DNA from: Odiellus spinosus | Lineage: Eukaryota; Arthropoda; Arachnida; Opiliones; Phalangiidae | Length of the DNA: 64,000 bases | Direction: 5' to 3' | NCBI GenBank assembly: GCA_963920705.1 | Contig: OY987226.1 | Location: forward strand, 12,464,501-12,528,500 | In this document: piece by piece, positions 59,276 through 64,000 of the stretch | Layout of the letters: each line of letters opens with the position of its first letter | Position numbering within the stretch: the first letter of the stretch is position 1 | Translations under genes and position numbers: made by a program | Notes under the pieces: generated by a model | What the model saw: the letters and a program-made list of their open reading frames with translations, nothing else | Databases searched by the model: none | Told to the model about the DNA's origin: nothing

Positions 59276-61205
59276 AGTGTTAAGTAAGTAACTAAAATAA
59301 TTTAAACTAAATATCCCCTTAGAGAGTAATTCAACACGATATACACAATATAGATGCACCCTCCTCTGTATATTTCACTGTTTTACAACAATAAGTAGTA
59401 ATAATAATATCCATGGTTGTGGTTTGCTTATAATTAAAAAACCGACAAATTTAATGGTCCGTGTTAAAAGCTTAGAACATTAATTCATTCCCTCTCTAAA
59501 TTTTTATGGGCCTTTGCGAGAAAAATAGAGAGGAAAAAAAAAAGTACTAAAATATAGCCAACAGGCTCGATATTTCCGGTTCGTATTAGCTTACTTCCGG
59601 CTAAAACATTTTTTATTATGGTTGAATATAAACGTAAAATCAGTCCCAGATGTCAGTGTACTCGAAACTTAGGATTCCCCGCATTTATAGGAGATATTGA
59701 AGGCAGTTTGATATTTTTTAAATGATGATATCTCAAATTGAGATGATTTATAGAAGTTTCGTGTTAGAGATCATACATAGATTGAAAGAAGGGTCCGGGC
59801 AATTTTTAATATAAAATAGGGGGGTTCAATTTTAATAAAAAAAATTGATTAGTATCTTCGATTTCCTCTCAAGAGTTAGCGAATCAAAAATTTTACTGAT
59901 TATTTGTCATAATTACATAAGTTTGCGTTTTATGTTGTCTGTAAACGTGATACATTTATCTTGAATTTTGAAAGCTTGATTTTAATAGTGTTTCATTTAA
60001 AATTAGACTCGATTTGATAAATATATCGATAAAATATTTTAATTTAAGCATGGGCGAGTATTCGTTTTTACGGAGTAACTCTATCGATTCTTGGTACGAG
60101 TACTCGCCAATTATCGTCGAGTACTCGCCGATTGCAATCAGTATTAAAATAGATTAGATAAGCCTATTTCAAGTTAGGCATATCAACTTAAAAATAATAA
60201 TTTCGCATTATATTTATTTTTACAAACAAAATGACGTCACGATGGAATTTTGAGAATTCCCCTTTGTATTCGAATAGAAGTTAAATCGTCAATTTAATAA
60301 ATTTTGTTACAAGAATCGAGTCTAGACATTGCATTGTTTCAAAAACGTTAACTGATCAATTCGTCACGTGACATCCGTTTTAATTCCAAGAAAAAAGGTC
60401 TAATATATATTACGCCTTGGCATTCGCTATAAGGTAAATAGCTGTAAACGTGGGTGTTACTAACCCCAAGTCTATTCGAGTTATATATAATGTATTTCAC
60501 ATTCGATATACCTACTATAAAAAAAACGATTCCATGAATTGGAATATAGAAAAGGTTTTGATCCTTACGGTTACAAACTTATATAATAATAAAAGTCTAA
60601 AGCTTAAATCGGGGGAGTCCGTGACGTATTGCTTTCGACAGTAAAAATATATAAAAAAAAAAAGTCAAGCCACGTTCACCTTTGACAATCAAACCCTCGC
60701 GCAGATTTCTTATTGTAAAACGGTTTTTTAAATCTTCGAGTGTGAATTAGGCTTAAGAACGGGGCAAGTTAGTGGAACCAAGAGATTCTATTGAAATGCA
60801 AATCGACGTGGAATCGCGCGTGCTTGCACCATCACGCCAGCTTGATACAACCTTCTCCCCCTTCCATACAAATAAAAAAAAAAAAGGCGGGAAATAAAAC
60901 CAAATCGCTCGCGCCTTTTTTTGTATAATATAAAAAAGTGTTTGCCCAATTCGAGGCAAGGAAGTTATATACTGGAGGATAGAGAAAAAAGTGGTACAAG
61001 CTACCTCATTCAAAATTTACCCATTTCATCACATTTCAGGCTTGCATAAGAATAATTTAACTTACCCAAATAGTACTACAGAATACCATATTTAAAAATA
61101 TATATATTAAATTAAAATAATGGTATAAGAAAAAAAAAGCTAAAACTTAAAGTCAATTAGGCGTCAAACGCCGGCCTATTCTTTTAATGTTAATGCAATA
61201 CAAGC
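59276..61205. other. No supported gene; CGAGTACTCG motifs
   Basis: The palindrome CGAGTACTCG occurs at 60097-60106 and 60118-60127, 21 bp apart. A related GGGTGAGTACTCG is at about 63485. A TGACGTCA lies at about 60232. Frames at 60450-61013 lack support. Confidence 0.45.
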
Positions 61206-61253
61206 ACTGTTGAAGGCTGAAATAATATGATTGGCCCGAATTCATATCTACTT
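61206..61253 (-). repeat. Fragment of the 17144-17318 element
   Basis: TTGAAGGCTGAAATAATATG followed by ATTGGCCCGAATTCATAT is the reverse complement of the left arm of the element at 17144. The other arm is absent. Confidence 0.7.
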
Positions 61254-61660
61254 TTATAGAAATTAATTTAAACACCAAAAACGTGTTTAAAAATTCGGAA
61301 AAAATTCGTATTTCAAATTCATTTCGGCATCTGCTTCTCGGTTACTCGAAGCCTGTTTAAGTGGGACTTTGTTGCAAGAGCTCAATTCTTGACAAAACAA
61401 AATCTGAATTGAAAACGCGCCTTAAGATATCAACTTCTCGGTCGCATAAAGCTCTATATTAAATTGTGTTGAAACGAACAGCTTCATATTTGTTTCCACG
61501 CGAAACCTACATTCTTGGCCAAAAAAATCATGATTGAAAACGTGGCTAGAAAATGGATTTGTAGTCCATATTTGCTGACTCATCTAGTTGTGTAAAAAAA
61601 TTGTATCGTTTGAATGAGGCTTAAGTTTACGAACAGTGAACAATAATCCTTGGATAGGCC
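61254..61660. repeat. Diverged internal repeats
   Basis: CTTCTCGGTTACTCGAAGC (61334) recurs as CTTCTCGGTCGCATAAAGC (61434). ATTCTTGACAAAACAAAATC then ATTGAAAACG (61385) recurs as ATTCTTGGCCAAAAAAATC then ATTGAAAACG (61513). Spacing differs (about 100 and 128 bp), so this is an old, rearranged tandem repeat. Confidence 0.55.
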
Positions 61661-64000
61661 CGTTACAAAATTCGACCGTTCAACGTGATACATATAAAAT
61701 AAAATAGAATATCAAATAAAATATATAAAAAAAAAATCAAATTCATGGGATTTGGTGTTTCACTGGCACGCGCGTCAACAGGGGAATTGATTTCGCGGGC
61801 ACGCGTTGACGCCTTTCAAAGCACGCCCCCCTCCAAACCCACCCCTCCTATAGTTTCCCCAGCCTTCCTTCACGCTTCCAATGGGCAGCAATATCACTAT
61901 TGAGAGAACTAAGGTTTAAATCTGGTCCCAATGAGAACAATTGATAGAGATATTACATGGGCGCTCTTTCCCGCTCAATTCAGAAACAGAATGCGGCGGG
62001 TTCGTTGGGCCCGATATCTATATAACCAACCGAGTGTCCGTTTCCTGCAAGGGACCGCGTGTCCAAATTCTCCCTTTGTTTCACGACGAGTGTGTCCTCT
62101 AACGATTAATTCCGTTACACACGAGGAATCACGAGGAACCAATTCCAAAGGAGGGTAAATCTCTCTTATCTCACCTAGATACGCGTCAACGTCATGAACC
62201 GAGTGACGGAACGACTCAATACCGCGAATTTATAAAAATATATATATTTCTTTTTTAGGATGATATTTAGTTTTAATTTGTTAGTAAAAGTAGGGTTGTT
62301 ACTAACGGGGCAAAAAAAAAATTAATTAAACTGTCCTAAAGTCGTTTTAAAAACATATTTACAACGATTTTATCATTATTACTGATATTTGGGTACATTC
62401 ACCTTTTTTACAAGTTTATAGAATTAAAACATCAATTATCCCTATCTCATAATCTCTTCAACTATACCTTAACGATAATTACACGAAAATAATCGAAATT
62501 GCATGACAAAATTATATCGAAAATATAATTTAAACATGACAGTTTGAATATAACTAACGAAATATATAATTTCCTAAAAAATAATTGAATTTTGTCCATA
62601 TATTTTATGATTATATAAAACTAGATATATCTCGAACTTTGACACGAATAAAAGTTTGTTTGTGGAAATGTCATTCGAAATTATATAGAATATAGAAATC
62701 CCAACTTCCGCAACTAAAAAGCAGATGCAAGGTAGGCGAATAAATTTTCTATACCCTTACACCTAAATTCCAATTTTCTGGAGGAAAAAAAATAGGAATA
62801 ACTAAATACAGAGTCGTGTAAAGATAGAAAATTAAATAAAATCTCGCACCTGTGCGTTTTTCATACCGCGTTCACGTAATATGGTTTAATGAAGAATTGT
62901 TTGGGGAGAACAATACAAATTAGAGAAAACACGCGTAAGACCCTTCATGACTTTGTCTCTATTAATCCTTTCATTGCGGATGCAATAAATATTATTTCAC
63001 AATATGCTTTTCCATATACGTGTCATAACGAAACGAATTGAAATTTTCGTGTAATGGTAAAATAAATATTATACCTGGGTTTCTACAGCATTTGTTAAAC
63101 TAATTTTCATGATTTAACCAGGTTTTACCAGAAGTTTCCTTGACATTTCCAGGTGCACCGAAGGTTTAAAAAATCCTAATAAAAAGCTACGAATTTTGAA
63201 ATATGGGTTTCCCTGACTTTTTTAACAATATTCAAATTCCCTGATATTTCCAGGTATTTCAAAGTTGTATAGGTTTGTTAGGTTGCGCGTGACGTCATTA
63301 ATAAGCATTCGCATAATACAAGCAGCGGCCATTTTTATTTCAAACGCTACGGAGTTTTAACACGAGCGAATTAACTTAAGTTTGTAAGAAATTTTAAAAC
63401 ATTTACAGCTAATCAAATAAGGATTAAAAACTCACGTGGGCATGAAATATTTAATTAGTTGCACAAACATTTTTATTAGGCATGGGTGAGTACTCGAACC
63501 CGATAATCGGTTTTTAATCATTTTTGGCTCAAAACATAAGATTATTTCGTTCAAAAGAGTCTAAAAATTGCTAAAACTGAGGTATATAATGTTAACTTTT
63601 ATAATTAAAAAGTGATTTTGATAATATCTCTTGATAAAGACGAGTATTTAATTATTCCTGGATGTTTTCTGTTCATTCGAAATTCGCAGCTTTTTTTTTT
63701 TTATGGTTATTACAAAAGTACCGTACCCGTTTGTTAAGTATTTTGTATGACACACACCTGCTTTGACAAAGTGCTTTTTCTGTTGACGTTAATATAAATT
63801 ATGATGTAGCTGTTTATGAAAATAATAGCGTGTAATATCAAGAGGAGTTGGGAACGATATTTTTTTCCTGAATGAGGTTTAACATTGTGTGTTAATCCGC
63901 TTTAATATTTTGTAAACTTATCTTGATCAATTATTAATTTAATTTTCGCTTTCGTAACGTTGCAAACGTGGGCTTAGAAATCTAGTCGTAAACTCCGCAA
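61661..64000. other. No supported gene; CpG-rich patch and two dispersed repeats
   Basis: 61760-62130 is CpG-richer with repeated CGCGTCAAC motifs (about 61772, again near 62182, and inverted near 61805) and TATATAACC (about 62022). It is promoter-like at best. A TTCCCTGA-type repeat lies at 63105-63255 and an AACATTGTGTGTTAATCCGC copy at 63877-63928. No exon could be supported up to the window end. Confidence 0.4.

Overview
This window looks like non-coding or intronic DNA from an AT-rich eukaryotic nuclear genome, most likely an animal and probably an arthropod. The clues are very few long open frames, eukaryote-type splice signals around short open segments, many short non-autonomous inverted-repeat elements (MITE-like), tRNA-related fragments, and many homopolymer and GA/TC/CA/AT microsatellites. 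Insect-style GGTTAGG motifs occur (about 10103 and 39772). The species assignment is inference. I see no operons, Shine-Dalgarno spacing, rRNA, intact tRNA, CRISPR array, or recognisable transposase or reverse transcriptase.

Layout. 0-7 kb: a 31-bp tandem array (345-1088), a three-copy repeat (1730-2190), a possible first coding exon (3334-3378) and a possible minus-strand exon (6071-6245). 7-25 kb: mostly unassigned sequence, with a degenerate AT-rich array (15618-15935), a nested inverted-repeat element pair (17019-17458), a second element abutting it (17461-17645), a 125-bp TA-flanked element (19027-19151), and long poly-G and poly-T tracts. 25-30 kb: a very regular 31-bp array (25208-25831) and copies of an ACGTAATC-ended repeat. 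30-33 kb: a plausible signal-peptide exon (30513-30582), followed by a foldback-like structure with 31-bp repeats in opposite orientation (31379-32333). 34-43 kb: two TTAAAGGG-ended elements, a hairpin, a CpG-rich patch, tRNA-like fragments, and another 31-bp-stepped array (41440-41690). 43-48 kb: somewhat more GC-rich, with further element copies, PBS-like motifs, a well-bounded candidate internal exon (46721-46830), poly-G tracts and E2F-like sites. 50-64 kb: an element with an 8-bp target duplication (51058-51218), the best terminal-exon candidate (56620-56988), a 35-bp array, and a roughly 160-bp tandem array in which every unit carries TGACGTCA (58745-59275).

How the parts relate. No pathway can be read from this window. 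The only gene model the sequence suggests is on the plus strand. The signal-peptide-like exon at 30513-30582 ends after one base of a codon. The terminal open segment near 56645-56988 can begin in the matching phase, so a small secreted or membrane protein with a roughly 26-kb intron is possible but unproven. The strongest structural signal is that four arrays with no obvious shared sequence all repeat every 31 bp, one of them as the arms of a foldback structure.
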